Part shown: positions 34,793-43,264 of the stretch, piece after piece
Layout of the letters: each line of letters opens with the position of its first letter
Numbering within the stretch: position 1 is the stretch's first letter
Notes under the pieces: generated by a model
Database searches by the model: none
What the model saw: only the letters and a program-made list of their open reading frames with translations
What the model was told of the DNA's origin: nothing
From: an uncultured Collinsella sp.
GTDB taxonomy: Bacteria > Actinomycetota > Coriobacteriia > Coriobacteriales > Coriobacteriaceae
Length of the DNA stretch: 64,000 nt
Direction of reading: 5' to 3'
Assembly (NCBI GenBank): GCA_900542305.1
Contig: UQMU01000006.1
Span: 15,478 to 79,477 of the forward strand
Position numbers and translations under genes: made by a program

Positions 34793-36218
34793 TGCTTCCG
34801 ATCCGCGCCAGCCGAATCGTACACAGCAGCCGGCGTCGCGCCCTGCCCAGCCTGGCCAGCGTCCGGCACAGCCGACGCAGCGCGCAGCTCAGCCTGCCGC
34901 GCGCCCGGCGCAGTCCTTCTCTCGTTCGGCCCAACCTGTTCAACGGACGGGTCAGCAGCCTTCTGCTCGTTCGGTTCAGCATTCGGCTTCTCACGCGGCT
35001 CAGCAGCCCACTGCTCGTACGGCCCAGCCTGCAGGCGACACCCGCTTTAAGCAGCAGGCACCTACCCAGCGAACGCAGCCCCCCCAATCGCATTCGCATC
35101 ACGCTCGTGGTTCGCATGGCGTTGCTCCGGCGACCCGCTCGAGCTACAACACGCATGCTCGTCGCGGTGCTCAAAAGAAGAGTTCTCCGGTTCCCATGAT
35201 CATCGGCGTTGTGGTGTCGGTGCTCGCGCTTGCTGCGATCGCTTTCTTTGTCGTGCCGGCCGTCAAGGGCTTCTTTGCCGGTGGGGATACCAAGGTCACG
35301 GCTGGTCAGCAGGTTACGGTGACCATTCCCGATGGTGCTTCGGGCGATACTATCGCCTCGATTCTCTCCGAGAACCATATCGTCGAAAATCCCAAGGATT
35401 ATTATGCGGCGGTGAAAAAGCTCAACGCCGATATGTCGCTCAAGCCTGGTGATTATTCGTTCACCACACTCATGGATGCGACCAAGGTTGTTCAGCAGCT
35501 CATGGAAGGCCCCAACGCGGGCTCCAATGCGCTGACTATCCCTGAGGGCCTGACGGTCGATCAAGTCGCCGACCGTGTGGCCCAGGCCTACGACAGCATC
35601 TCTAAGGAAGACTTCCTCAACCAGGCCAAGGCCTCCAACTACGTTGACGACTATAGCTTCCTTAAGGGCGCCGCCAACGATTCGCTCGAGGGTTTCTTGT
35701 TCCCCAAGACCTATTCGCTGGGCGATTCGCCGACGGCCGATGACGTGATTCGCGCCATGCTCGATCAGTTTAAGACCGAGTACAAGTCGCTTGACTTTGC
35801 GAGCTGCGAAGCCAAGATCAAGGAACGCTACGGCGTGGAGATGTCCGACTACGACATCGTTAACTTGGCCTCTATCGTTGAGCGCGAGGGCCTCAACGCC
35901 GATCAACGTGCGCACGTGGCCTCGGTCTTCTACAACCGCCTTGCCGGCAAACTCGACGGTCTGCGCTATCTCAACAGCGATGCGACCATGATGTATGTCA
36001 CCGGCGGCGAGGTTACCGCCGATGACCTGCAGAGCGATAGCCCGTATAACACCTATATGCACGAGGGCCTGCCGCCCACTCCCATCTGCTCTCCGTCGCT
36101 CGAGGCACTCAAGGCCACGCTTGAGCCGACCGACTCCGATGACCTGTATTTTTACATTACGCAGGACGAGGAGTACTTCTCGCAAACCTACGAAGAGCAT
36201 CAACAGTCTTGGAATTAA
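34785..36218 (+). CDS. mltG: Endolytic murein transglycosylase MltG (YceG)
   Basis: 477 residues; the ATG at 34785 follows GAGGAGG. The first 135 residues form an unusual cytoplasmic, disordered tract rich in Pro, Gln, Ala and Arg, with repeated RPAQP/RTAQP units. One helix follows (IIGVVVSVLALAAIAFFVV). The extracellular LysM-like and YceG domains contain GDYSF, EGLTVDQVADRVA, EGFLFPKTY and the catalytic Glu in ASIVEREGLN. It cuts nascent glycan strands to set peptidoglycan length. The N-terminal extension may bind cytoplasmic partners. Confidence 0.92.
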   Translation: MPSASDPRQPNRTQQPASRPAQPGQRPAQPTQRAAQPAARPAQSFSRSAQPVQRTGQQPSARSVQHSASHAAQQPTARTAQPAGDTRFKQQAPTQRTQPPQSHSHHARGSHGVAPATRSSYNTHARRGAQKKSSPVPMIIGVVVSVLALAAIAFFVVPAVKGFFAGGDTKVTAGQQVTVTIPDGASGDTIASILSENHIVENPKDYYAAVKKLNADMSLKPGDYSFTTLMDATKVVQQLMEGPNAGSNALTIPEGLTVDQVADRVAQAYDSISKEDFLNQAKASNYVDDYSFLKGAANDSLEGFLFPKTYSLGDSPTADDVIRAMLDQFKTEYKSLDFASCEAKIKERYGVEMSDYDIVNLASIVEREGLNADQRAHVASVFYNRLAGKLDGLRYLNSDATMMYVTGGEVTADDLQSDSPYNTYMHEGLPPTPICSPSLEALKATLEPTDSDDLYFYITQDEEYFSQTYEEHQQSWN

Positions 36219-36219
36219 C

Positions 36220-36717
36220 ATGAGGATTTTTAGCCCCAAACGATACGTTGCCTCGGTCGATCGCATCGACCTTGATACCCTGTGGGCCGACGGTAAACGC
36301 GCCATTCTGCTCGATCGCGATAACACCCTCGTGCCGCGCGACACCGAGCAGGTTCCCGCTGCGGTTTCCGCTTGGCTCGATACCGCCCGCGACAAAGGCT
36401 TTAAGCTATGCATGGTGTCCAACAACTGGCATCGCGACCAGGTCATGAGCTCTGCACGCAAGCTGGGACTCGAGGCCATCAGCCACGCCATGAAGCCGGC
36501 ACCGTTTGCCCTCAAGGCGGGTCTTAAGCGCCTCGGCGCCACGGCCGAAGAGGCGGTGCTGATCGGTGATCAGCTCTACACGGACGTGTGGAGCGGCAAT
36601 TTCGCCGGCGTCGATACCATTCTGGTAAAGCCGCAGGCGACGCAGGACCTGTGGTATACGCAGATCTTCCGTATCTTTGAGCGCCGGGCCCTGCGCGACC
36701 TTCCCTGCGAGGAATAG
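36220..36717 (+). CDS. yqeG: YqeG family HAD-IIIA phosphatase
   Basis: 165 residues; the ATG at 36220 is 1 bp after the mltG stop. HAD motif I is ILLDRDNTLV (nucleophile Asp, about residue 30), motif II is CMVSNNW, and motif III/IV is LIGDQLYTDVWSGNFAG. YqeG-type enzymes include phosphatidylglycerophosphate phosphatase candidates, so a role in phospholipid synthesis or shikimate-linked metabolism is possible. The neighbouring aro-type genes are commonly found beside it. Confidence 0.87.
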   Translation: MRIFSPKRYVASVDRIDLDTLWADGKRAILLDRDNTLVPRDTEQVPAAVSAWLDTARDKGFKLCMVSNNWHRDQVMSSARKLGLEAISHAMKPAPFALKAGLKRLGATAEEAVLIGDQLYTDVWSGNFAGVDTILVKPQATQDLWYTQIFRIFERRALRDLPCEE

Positions 36718-36725
36718 GTCTCGTC

Positions 36726-37259
36726 ATGTCTCAGCACATCAAACACGGCTGCGACCATATCTTCTTTATCGGCTTTTTGGGCGCGGGCAAATCGACGCTC
36801 GCGCGCAACGTCGGCACCATGTTCAAGCGGCGTTTTATTGATACCGATCGCCTGGTCGTGCGCCGTTGCGGCAAGTCGGTAACCGAGATTTTTGAGACCG
36901 AGGGCGAGGATCGTTTTCGCGAGCTCGAGACCTCGGCGCTCCGTTCGCTCCAAAGTGAGCGCAGCCTGTTGGTTTCGTGCGGGGGCGGCATTGTCGAGAC
37001 GCCGGTGAACATTGAGCTGATGCACGAAATGGGTACGTGCGTGTACCTCGAGGGTGACTTCGAGGATTCGATTCGCCAGATTCGTCGGTCCGACACGCGC
37101 CCCGATTTCCGCTCGCCCGAGCATGCCGCGCGCCTGTTTGAGCATCGCCGTCCGCTGTATCGACAGGCCGCCGACCTTACCCTTGATATTCGCAACAAGT
37201 CCTTCGAGGACGTTTCCTACCTTTGTGCCGAGATGCTTTTGGAGCGTGGGCTGCTATGA
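36726..37259 (+). CDS. aroK: Shikimate kinase
   Basis: 177 residues. P-loop GFLGAGKST at residues 16-24; FIDTDRLVVRRCGKSV holds the shikimate-binding Asp pair; EDRFRELETSALRSL and CGGGIVETPVNIELM form the rest of the site. It phosphorylates shikimate in the route to chorismate. The stop overlaps the start of the aroB-like gene (ATGA). All key residues are present here, in contrast to the next gene. Confidence 0.9.
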   Translation: MSQHIKHGCDHIFFIGFLGAGKSTLARNVGTMFKRRFIDTDRLVVRRCGKSVTEIFETEGEDRFRELETSALRSLQSERSLLVSCGGGIVETPVNIELMHEMGTCVYLEGDFEDSIRQIRRSDTRPDFRSPEHAARLFEHRRPLYRQAADLTLDIRNKSFEDVSYLCAEMLLERGLL

Positions 37260-38365
37260 TTCGCCGTCAACTGATCAATTTCCAAAACCGCAGCGTCGAT
37301 GTCCGTGTCGGATTGGGTGCGTTCGATGAACTGTCGCGCATGTTTGCCTCGGCCGTGGGCAAGCCTAAGCGCGCGATGGTCGTTTGGAACACCGCCACGT
37401 CAGAGCGTTTTGGTGAGGTCGTCGAGCATGCGCTGGTCGACGCCGGTTTTGTCATGTCGCTGTTTGTCCTCGAGGTTTCGCCTGCTGGTGCCACGCTGGC
37501 CGATGCTGATGCTATCTTTGGCGCCCTGTCTGCCAACGGCGTTACCTGCGACGATCTGGTTGTCGCCGTTGGCGATGCCGCAACCTGCTCGGTTGTTAGC
37601 TGGTGCGCAAACCAGTGGTGCGGCCGAACCGAGTGCGCGCTGTTGCCGACGACCTTCGACGCCATGCTCACGGTCGCGACGACCATGAAGCCGCTCGTCG
37701 CCTCGTCGGCCAATGCACTTCCCGCTATCGCGTTCCGTCCCGAACCGGGCTTGGTCGTGTGTGACCTCGACCTAGTTCGCGAGGCGGACCCCGAGGACCT
37801 CAAGCTCGGCTTTGTGGTGCTTGTTGGCACCATGCTTTCGAGCAGCAAGTCACGCTGGAATCAGTTTACTGAGACCGTCCCCGAGATTCTCGCGGGCGAG
37901 GAGGTCGCGCTCGTCAATGCCGTTCAATGGTCTCAGACTGCCCGTAAGGACGTACTGATGGCCACGAACCCGAGCGCTCGCCATGCGCTCGATTTTGGCA
38001 AGACGGGGGAGCGTACCCTGCGCGCCTGCTTGGGCGATGCCGCGGCACAGGTCCCCGCGTACCAGCTGCTGTCCGAGGGCATGCGCTTTGAGGCACGCCT
38101 TGCCCACGATGCCTGCGACTTTGATATCGATTACGTCTTTGAGGTCGATGACTGCCTAGAGGACTTTGGTATTGAGGAGCTCGCCTTCGATCTGGAGCCT
38201 GCCGCATATATCGAGGAGTTCCGTAGGCAGCAGTTCGCGCGCTCAAACCGCAGCATGCTGCCGCTGCCCGCGGCACTCGGCGCCATTCGCCTAACGAGCG
38301 TCGAGGACGAGGTTCTTGAGCGCCATGTTCACGCCTACTTGGCTTCTCGCAAAGAACTTCTCTAA
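37256..38365 (+). CDS. Degenerate 3-dehydroquinate synthase homologue
   Basis: 369 residues, coupled to aroK by a 4-bp overlap. The overall plan matches AroB, but the signature sites are gone. The NAD loop GGGxxGDxAGF reads AVGDAATCS. The SVGGKTAVN stretch reads LTVATTMKPLVASS. The zinc Glu motif AEVIKYG reads LGFVVLVGTM. The zinc His motif GHTFGHAIE reads GKTGERTLR. The third His (HGEAV) has no equivalent. It is unlikely to make dehydroquinate in the classical way. It may be a regulatory or scaffold paralogue, or an enzyme with new chemistry. Confidence 0.75.
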   Translation: MIRRQLINFQNRSVDVRVGLGAFDELSRMFASAVGKPKRAMVVWNTATSERFGEVVEHALVDAGFVMSLFVLEVSPAGATLADADAIFGALSANGVTCDDLVVAVGDAATCSVVSWCANQWCGRTECALLPTTFDAMLTVATTMKPLVASSANALPAIAFRPEPGLVVCDLDLVREADPEDLKLGFVVLVGTMLSSSKSRWNQFTETVPEILAGEEVALVNAVQWSQTARKDVLMATNPSARHALDFGKTGERTLRACLGDAAAQVPAYQLLSEGMRFEARLAHDACDFDIDYVFEVDDCLEDFGIEELAFDLEPAAYIEEFRRQQFARSNRSMLPLPAALGAIRLTSVEDEVLERHVHAYLASRKELL

Positions 38366-38497
38366 GATTTATTGACATCCATCGTCTTTCGTATCATGTT
38401 GAGGGGCGGGTTTTCAATCGGTTGCGGATTGCATGCGATTCCTTCGTTCGGTTGAGACCCGTCCCGTCTATATAGAGACAACAAGAAAGGAATCTGC

Positions 38498-39628
38498 ATG
38501 TCTGAGTTTGCTGCCGGTCCTGCCGGTCGTATCGAGCGTGTCCGTGCCCTTATGGCCGAGCGTGGCTACGACGCCATCGTGGTGCGCGACGAGGCCAACC
38601 TTCGTTGGCTTACGGGCGTGAAGGGCGTTTTCGACTACACCTTCGAGTTCCCGCACGCGGCGTTTATTACGGCTGACCTGTGCCTGTTCCATACCGACTC
38701 GCGCTACCTCAACAGCTTTGAGGAGAACACGCCCGCCGGCAGCCCCTGGGTCTACGACATGGACGAGGGCACCATCCCCGGTTGGGTCGCCGGCAAGATC
38801 GCAGCCAACAAGTGCCGCGTCTGCGCTGTCGAGGACGATATGCAGATTAACTTCTACCAGGGTATTCAGCGCGGCCTGGAGGACCGTTCCGTCGCCTGCA
38901 TCCTACCGCTGATGCACGACGACATCCGCAAGATGCGCGCCATCAAGGATGCCGAGGAGATCGAGCTTATGCGCCATGCGCAGTCGATCACCGATGCCGC
39001 TTTCCAGCATATGCTCGGCTTTATTAAGCCCGGTATGAGTGAGAAGCAGGTCCGCAACGAGCTCGAGAACTTTATGTTCGCCAACGGCGCCGACAGCCTT
39101 GCCTTCGGCTCCATCGTGGCGAGCGGTCCCAACACCGCCAACCCGCATGCCGTGCCGAGCGATCGCGTGATCGAGAAGGGCGATTTCGTTCTCATGGATT
39201 ACGGCGCGGGCTACTGCGATTACCGCTCCGACATGACGCGCACCGTCGTGATGGGCGAGCCCACGCAGGAGCAGCTCGACCTGTACGCGCTCGTGCGCCG
39301 CACGCACGAGGAGTGCGTCGCCGCCATCCATCCGGGCGTCGAGGGCAACGACATTTTCAAGCTTTCCAAGAAGATCATCGGCGATGCCGGCTATGGCGAT
39401 TACTACAATCATGGCCTGGGCCACGGCGTCGGTATCGACATCCACGAGCTGCCCAACTTTAACCGCAGCAAGAACATCATCGAGGTCGGCTCGGTTATCA
39501 CCATGGAGCCCGGCGTTTACCTGCCCGGCGTGGGCGGCGTGCGCCTGGAGGATTACGGCGTGGTCACCGAGAACGGCTACGAGCCTTTCACCAAGACCCC
39601 GCACGACCTGCACGTCATCGATTGCTAG
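38498..39628 (+). CDS. Xaa-Pro aminopeptidase (M24 family)
   Basis: 376 residues; ATG after AAGAAAGGA. An N-terminal creatinase-like domain (about 1-135) precedes the pita-bread peptidase. Metal ligands are visible: Asp in MDYGAGYCDY and YRSDMTR, His in HGLGHGVGID, Glu in TMEPGVYLPG and Glu in RLEDYGVV. It removes N-terminal residues before Pro from peptides. It stands between the aro genes and efp; the pairing of a PepP-like gene with efp is common in Gram-positives. A TTGACA at 38372 might begin its promoter, but the TATCAT that follows is only 14 bp away. Confidence 0.9.
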   Translation: MSEFAAGPAGRIERVRALMAERGYDAIVVRDEANLRWLTGVKGVFDYTFEFPHAAFITADLCLFHTDSRYLNSFEENTPAGSPWVYDMDEGTIPGWVAGKIAANKCRVCAVEDDMQINFYQGIQRGLEDRSVACILPLMHDDIRKMRAIKDAEEIELMRHAQSITDAAFQHMLGFIKPGMSEKQVRNELENFMFANGADSLAFGSIVASGPNTANPHAVPSDRVIEKGDFVLMDYGAGYCDYRSDMTRTVVMGEPTQEQLDLYALVRRTHEECVAAIHPGVEGNDIFKLSKKIIGDAGYGDYYNHGLGHGVGIDIHELPNFNRSKNIIEVGSVITMEPGVYLPGVGGVRLEDYGVVTENGYEPFTKTPHDLHVIDC

Positions 39629-39650
39629 CCCATTTCGATAGATTTTTGGG

Positions 39651-39692
39651 GCGGGGCGTCCGGATCGATTCGGACGCCCCGCGTTCTCTTTT
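39651..39692 (+). terminator. Intrinsic terminator after the aminopeptidase
   Basis: GCGGGGCGTCCG (39651-39662) pairs perfectly with 39671-39682 around GATCGATT, then GTTCTCTTTTT. Confidence 0.9.
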
Positions 39693-39724
39693 TATGCGCT
39701 CGCCGCAGGCGCCGTCTGCAAGTG

Positions 39725-39730
39725 TATAAT
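39725..39730 (+). promoter_or_regulatory. -10 element of the efp operon
   Basis: A consensus TATAAT at 39725-39730 preceded by TG. No -35 hexamer was found at the right distance (around 39702), so a TG-assisted -10 promoter is likely. Confidence 0.45.
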
Positions 39731-39787
39731 TTCTGTCGTATGTAATTTGGACGCTTGTGCGTTCTGCCCATAACAAGAAAGGTCGCT

Positions 39788-40351
39788 ATGCCTACCATTT
39801 CTACCGCCGACTTCAAGAACGGCCTCGGTCTCCGTATCAAGGACAAGGTCTACACCATCGTCGAGTTCCAGCATGTCAAGCCGGGCAAGGGCGGCGCGTT
39901 TGTGCGCTACAAGACCCGCGACATCAAGAGCGGCCGCGTCGTCGAGAACACCTGCAACGCCGGCACCAAGTTCGAGAGCGTCATGCTCACCACCCGTGAG
40001 TTCCAGTACCTCTACAACGATGGCACCGACTACATCTTCATGGACAACGAGTCCTATGAGCAGGTTCCCGTTCCCGAGGACATGGTGGGCGAGAACTCCA
40101 AGTGGCTGCGCGAGAACGACATCTGCCAGCTGCTCTTCGCCGACGATGAGCTCATGGGCGTGACCCCGCCGATGTTCATCGAGACCACCATCGTCCAGAC
40201 CGACCCGGGCTTTAAGGGCGACACCGTCCAGGGTTCCACCAAGCCGGCCACGATCGACACCGGCGCTGTCATCCAGGTCCCCATGTACCTCAACGAGGGC
40301 GAGGTCATCAAGGTTGACACCCGCGACGGCAAGTTCGTCTCCCGCGTCTAG
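39788..40351 (+). CDS. efp: Elongation factor P
   Basis: 187 residues; the ATG at 39788 is 5 nt after GAAAGG. It has three beta-barrel domains: MPTISTADFKNGLGLRIKD, then HVKPGKGGAFVRYKTRDI with the conserved Lys at the tip (about residue 32), and the C-terminal STKPATIDTGAVIQVP. EF-P relieves ribosome stalling at consecutive prolines. No EF-P modification enzymes (epmA, epmB, earP) are in the window. It heads an operon running through recN. Confidence 0.96.
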   Translation: MPTISTADFKNGLGLRIKDKVYTIVEFQHVKPGKGGAFVRYKTRDIKSGRVVENTCNAGTKFESVMLTTREFQYLYNDGTDYIFMDNESYEQVPVPEDMVGENSKWLRENDICQLLFADDELMGVTPPMFIETTIVQTDPGFKGDTVQGSTKPATIDTGAVIQVPMYLNEGEVIKVDTRDGKFVSRV

Positions 40352-40375
40352 CAACCAACTCTTCTAGGAGGACTC

Positions 40376-40738
40376 ATGCCCCAGGAAATCAAGATTGACG
40401 GCATCGGCATTTCGCCCGATGTTCTGACCGCCATCGTCTCGCGCGCCGTGTCGGATGTCGAGGGCATCGCCTCCGTTGGCGTCAAGGACCTTGCCACCAA
40501 CCTTGTCTCCATGATGCTCTCGTCCAAGGCCCCGGCTTCCGAGCCGGCGGTCGAGGCCGAGGTCGTCGGCGACAAGCTCGCACTCACCGTGCGCGTCGTG
40601 GTGTTCTTTGGCTATCCGTTCAAGAAACTCGCCGAGGCCGTTCGCGCCGCCGTGGTCGCCGCCATCGATGCCCAGGTGGGCGTTGAGGTCGAGCGTGTTG
40701 ACGTTTGCATCGACGGCCTCGTTTTCCCCAAGGAGTAA
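40376..40738 (+). CDS. Asp23/Gls24 family envelope stress protein
   Basis: 120 residues after AGGAGG. The Asp23/Gls24 (DUF322) fold is shown by VLTAIVSRAVSDVEGIASVG and LALTVRVVVFFGYPFKKLAEAV. The family is associated with cell-envelope stress and alkaline shock in firmicutes. Its position between efp and nusB is the normal one for this protein in many Gram-positives. Confidence 0.88.
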   Translation: MPQEIKIDGIGISPDVLTAIVSRAVSDVEGIASVGVKDLATNLVSMMLSSKAPASEPAVEAEVVGDKLALTVRVVVFFGYPFKKLAEAVRAAVVAAIDAQVGVEVERVDVCIDGLVFPKE

Positions 40739-40741
40739 CCT

Positions 40742-41326
40742 TTGAGCCTTAAGGTTTATCGCGGGCGTACGCTTGCCCGCAGTCAGGCGCTGCAGCTGCT
40801 GTTCCAGGCCGAGGCCACGGACAGCCCGCTCGAGCGCGTCCTCGAGGGCGATTTCCTGATCTCGAAGGGTCCCCTCGACCCCTATGCGCTGGAGCTTTGC
40901 CGCGGTGCCTACGAGCATATCGACCGCATCGACTGCGCTCTGCGCTCCGTTGCCAAGAACTGGGATCTTATGCGCATGCCCGGCGCCGACCGCAATCTGC
41001 TGCGTATCGCCGTTTACGAGATGCGTTTCGTCACCGACGAGGAGGTCTCGGACGCCATCGTGATCAACGAGGCCGTTGAGCTTGCCAAGGCCTATGGCAC
41101 CGACCAGTCCGCGTCGTTCGTCAACGGCGTGCTGGGCAAGATCGCTCGCAGCGAGGAGCTGCCGGGTGAGGACCTGTACCAGGAGCTGCTGGCCGAAGAT
41201 CGCGCCCGCGAGGAGGCCCAGGCTGCCGAGGCTGCCGCAAAGGTTGCGGTTGCTCAGGCTGAGGCTGGCGTGCTGGCCGAGGATGCGGATGCCGCCGGGG
41301 CTGACATCGACTCCGTCGAGGAGTAG
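40742..41326 (+). CDS. nusB: Transcription antitermination factor NusB
   Basis: 194 residues; TTG start 3 bp after the previous stop, with GGAGTAACC before it. RGRTLARSQALQLLFQAEA is the typical NusB N-terminus, and RNLLRIAVYEMRFV with INEAVELAKAYGTDQSASFVNGVLGKI is the family core. It binds boxA with NusE for rRNA antitermination. The last 40 residues are an added Ala/Glu/Asp tail (EEAQAAEAAAKVAVAQAEAG) not needed for the fold. Confidence 0.92.
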   Translation: MSLKVYRGRTLARSQALQLLFQAEATDSPLERVLEGDFLISKGPLDPYALELCRGAYEHIDRIDCALRSVAKNWDLMRMPGADRNLLRIAVYEMRFVTDEEVSDAIVINEAVELAKAYGTDQSASFVNGVLGKIARSEELPGEDLYQELLAEDRAREEAQAAEAAAKVAVAQAEAGVLAEDADAAGADIDSVEE

Positions 41327-41328
41327 TC

Positions 41329-41568
41329 ATGCCAGAGGGTTCTGTCCGTAACTTCGACGAGATCTCGGACCGCTTGGACCAGATTATCGCTACCGTTCGC
41401 TCCAAGGATACCTCCTTGGAGCGTTCGCTCGATTTGTTTGACGAGGCGATTGAGCTGGGCTCCCGCGCGGTCGATATGGTCGACAAGTTTGAGTTGACGC
41501 CGCGTGAGGCCGACAAGCTCGAGCAGGAATACGATGAGGATGCGGCAAACGAATCCCAGGATAGCTAG
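41329..41568 (+). CDS. xseB: Exodeoxyribonuclease VII small subunit
   Basis: 79 residues. NFDEISDRLDQIIATVRSKD and SLERSLDLFDEAIELGSRAV match the two-helix XseB fold. It assembles on the catalytic XseA, whose gene is not in this window. It starts 2 bp after nusB. Confidence 0.87.
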   Translation: MPEGSVRNFDEISDRLDQIIATVRSKDTSLERSLDLFDEAIELGSRAVDMVDKFELTPREADKLEQEYDEDAANESQDS

Positions 41569-41603
41569 GCCGCATTTCCGGATACGAATGGTTGATGGCA
41601 TTC

Positions 41604-42407
41604 ATGAAACGCGTGCGTCTTGATGACGAACTGATTTCACAGGGCATCTGCGCCGATCGCGCGGATGCCCTTCGCACTCTTATGGCCGGCTTGGTCTCGA
41701 GTGGCGGCGAGCGCTTGACTTCGCCGGGCCTTAAGGTGATCCCAGGCCTGCCGCTGCACGTGAAGGGACGCATTCCCTATGTTGGCCGCGGCGGACTTAA
41801 GCTCGAAGGTGCGCTTGATGCTTTTGGCATCAATCCGACGGGCCTTGCCTGTCTGGATGTGGGCTGCTCTACCGGCGGCTTTACCGATTGTCTGCTCAAG
41901 CGCGGAGCTGCGGCCGTTGTCTCGGTGGACGTGGGTCGCGCCCAATTCGATTGGTCGTTGCGTCAGGACGATCGCGTGACGCTGCATGAGCGCACCAACG
42001 TGACGCAGCTGCCCGAGCTTGGCTATGCCGGTGCCATCGACCTGGCTGTGTGTGATGTCTCGTTTACCAGCATCGCGAACATTATCGATGCGGTGCTGGC
42101 GTGCCTGGCGCCTACGGGTGCATTCTGCACGCTTGTAAAGCCGCAGTTTGAGGCTCCGGCGGCGCTGGTGGGTGAGGGCGGCATTGTGACCGATCCCGCC
42201 GTGCGCCGCGATACACTCGTTGCGGCAGTTGAACTCTTTGCTGCCAAGGGGCTGTTCCCGGTCGATGTGTGCGTGTCGCCCATTCATGGTGCCAAGGGAA
42301 ACGTTGAGTTTTTCCTGTACGGCACGAGATTTGACCCCGGCGACCGCACGCAAGACGAGCTGCAATTCCAGGTATCGGTTTTGAGCGAGAAAGCTGCAAC
42401 GCTATGA
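41604..42407 (+). CDS. tlyA: TlyA family rRNA 2'-O-methyltransferase / haemolysin-like
   Basis: 267 residues from the ATG at 41604 (MKRVRLDDELISQG), chosen by fit to the family; ATG at 41595 and TTG at 41592 are alternatives, and no clear ribosome site decides. An S4 domain (about 1-65) precedes an FtsJ-like domain with YVGRGGLKLEGALDAF, CLDVGCSTGGFTDCLLKRGA (SAM loop) and LVKPQFEAP. TlyA methylates 16S and 23S rRNA cytidines in mycobacteria and affects capreomycin response. The stop overlaps nadK (ATGA). Confidence 0.9.
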   Translation: MKRVRLDDELISQGICADRADALRTLMAGLVSSGGERLTSPGLKVIPGLPLHVKGRIPYVGRGGLKLEGALDAFGINPTGLACLDVGCSTGGFTDCLLKRGAAAVVSVDVGRAQFDWSLRQDDRVTLHERTNVTQLPELGYAGAIDLAVCDVSFTSIANIIDAVLACLAPTGAFCTLVKPQFEAPAALVGEGGIVTDPAVRRDTLVAAVELFAAKGLFPVDVCVSPIHGAKGNVEFFLYGTRFDPGDRTQDELQFQVSVLSEKAATL

Positions 42408-43264
42408 AGGTCTTTCTGGTTCCCAATTACTACAAGCAAGAGGCGGTTGAGAGCGGCCTGATGCTCGAGCTTTGGCTGACGCGCCAGGGCTATGAGGTCG
42501 CATGGGCTGCCGACCAGCGATCGAAGATTCAAAGCACGCCTGATATTGACGGCTCCGATCTGGTCATTACGCTCGGCGGCGACGGTACGTTGCTGCGCGC
42601 TGCCCGCATCCTCAACCATCGCGAGATTCCTATCCTCGGTCTTTCCTATGGTCACCTGGGCTTTTTAACTGCTGCGAGCCCCGAGGAGCGCGACATTCTG
42701 CAGGTCGTGAGCGACGCCCTTTCCGGCGAGCTGCACGTGAGCCGTCGCGCCACCATCGCCGCGGATATCGTGTCCGTGCGCGACGATGGCACGAAGGATG
42801 TCGTGCGCACGTTCGCCCTCAACGACATGGCGCTCACGCGCGGCCCCCTGTCCGATATGGTTGAGTTCGACATCACGGTGTCGGGCCACCATATCGATCG
42901 ACTGCGTGGCGACGGCGTGGTCGTGTCCACGGCGACTGGTTCTACGGGGTACGCGCTCAGTGCAGGTGGCCCCATTGTGAGCCCCGACTATACGGGTATG
43001 GTCTGCGTACCCATTGCGCCGCACACCATTCAGGCCCGTGCCTTCTTGACTTCGCCGAGTGATGTCGTCGAAATCTTTATGTCCGATGATCGCCCGAGCG
43101 TTCCGGCGATCGCTATCGATGGACAGTTTATTACCTGCGACGGCACGGTCGAGAGCGTGGCCGTGCGCCGAGGCCCCGGCGATGTGCTGCTGCTCGACTA
43201 CGGCCCCGAGAGTTTTTACAACTCGGTGAGCCGCGTATTCTACGGAGTGCGTCATGATCGATGA
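42404..43264 (+). CDS. nadK: NAD kinase
   Basis: 286 residues. GGDGT at residues 58-62 (LVITLGGDGTLLRAAR) is the NAD kinase phosphate site. GHLGFLTAA and the second-domain VVSTATGSTGYALSAGGPI complete the family pattern. It phosphorylates NAD to NADP. It overlaps recN by 11 bp. The tlyA-nadK-recN trio is a conserved operon. Confidence 0.95.
   Translation: MKVFLVPNYYKQEAVESGLMLELWLTRQGYEVAWAADQRSKIQSTPDIDGSDLVITLGGDGTLLRAARILNHREIPILGLSYGHLGFLTAASPEERDILQVVSDALSGELHVSRRATIAADIVSVRDDGTKDVVRTFALNDMALTRGPLSDMVEFDITVSGHHIDRLRGDGVVVSTATGSTGYALSAGGPIVSPDYTGMVCVPIAPHTIQARAFLTSPSDVVEIFMSDDRPSVPAIAIDGQFITCDGTVESVAVRRGPGDVLLLDYGPESFYNSVSRVFYGVRHDR

Noticed and set aside
34820..35060. The repeated CGGCCCAGCC-like units in mltG, considered as a DNA repeat array
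   Set aside because: They follow the protein repeat (xAQP) in frame and vary in codon use, so they are protein-level repeats.
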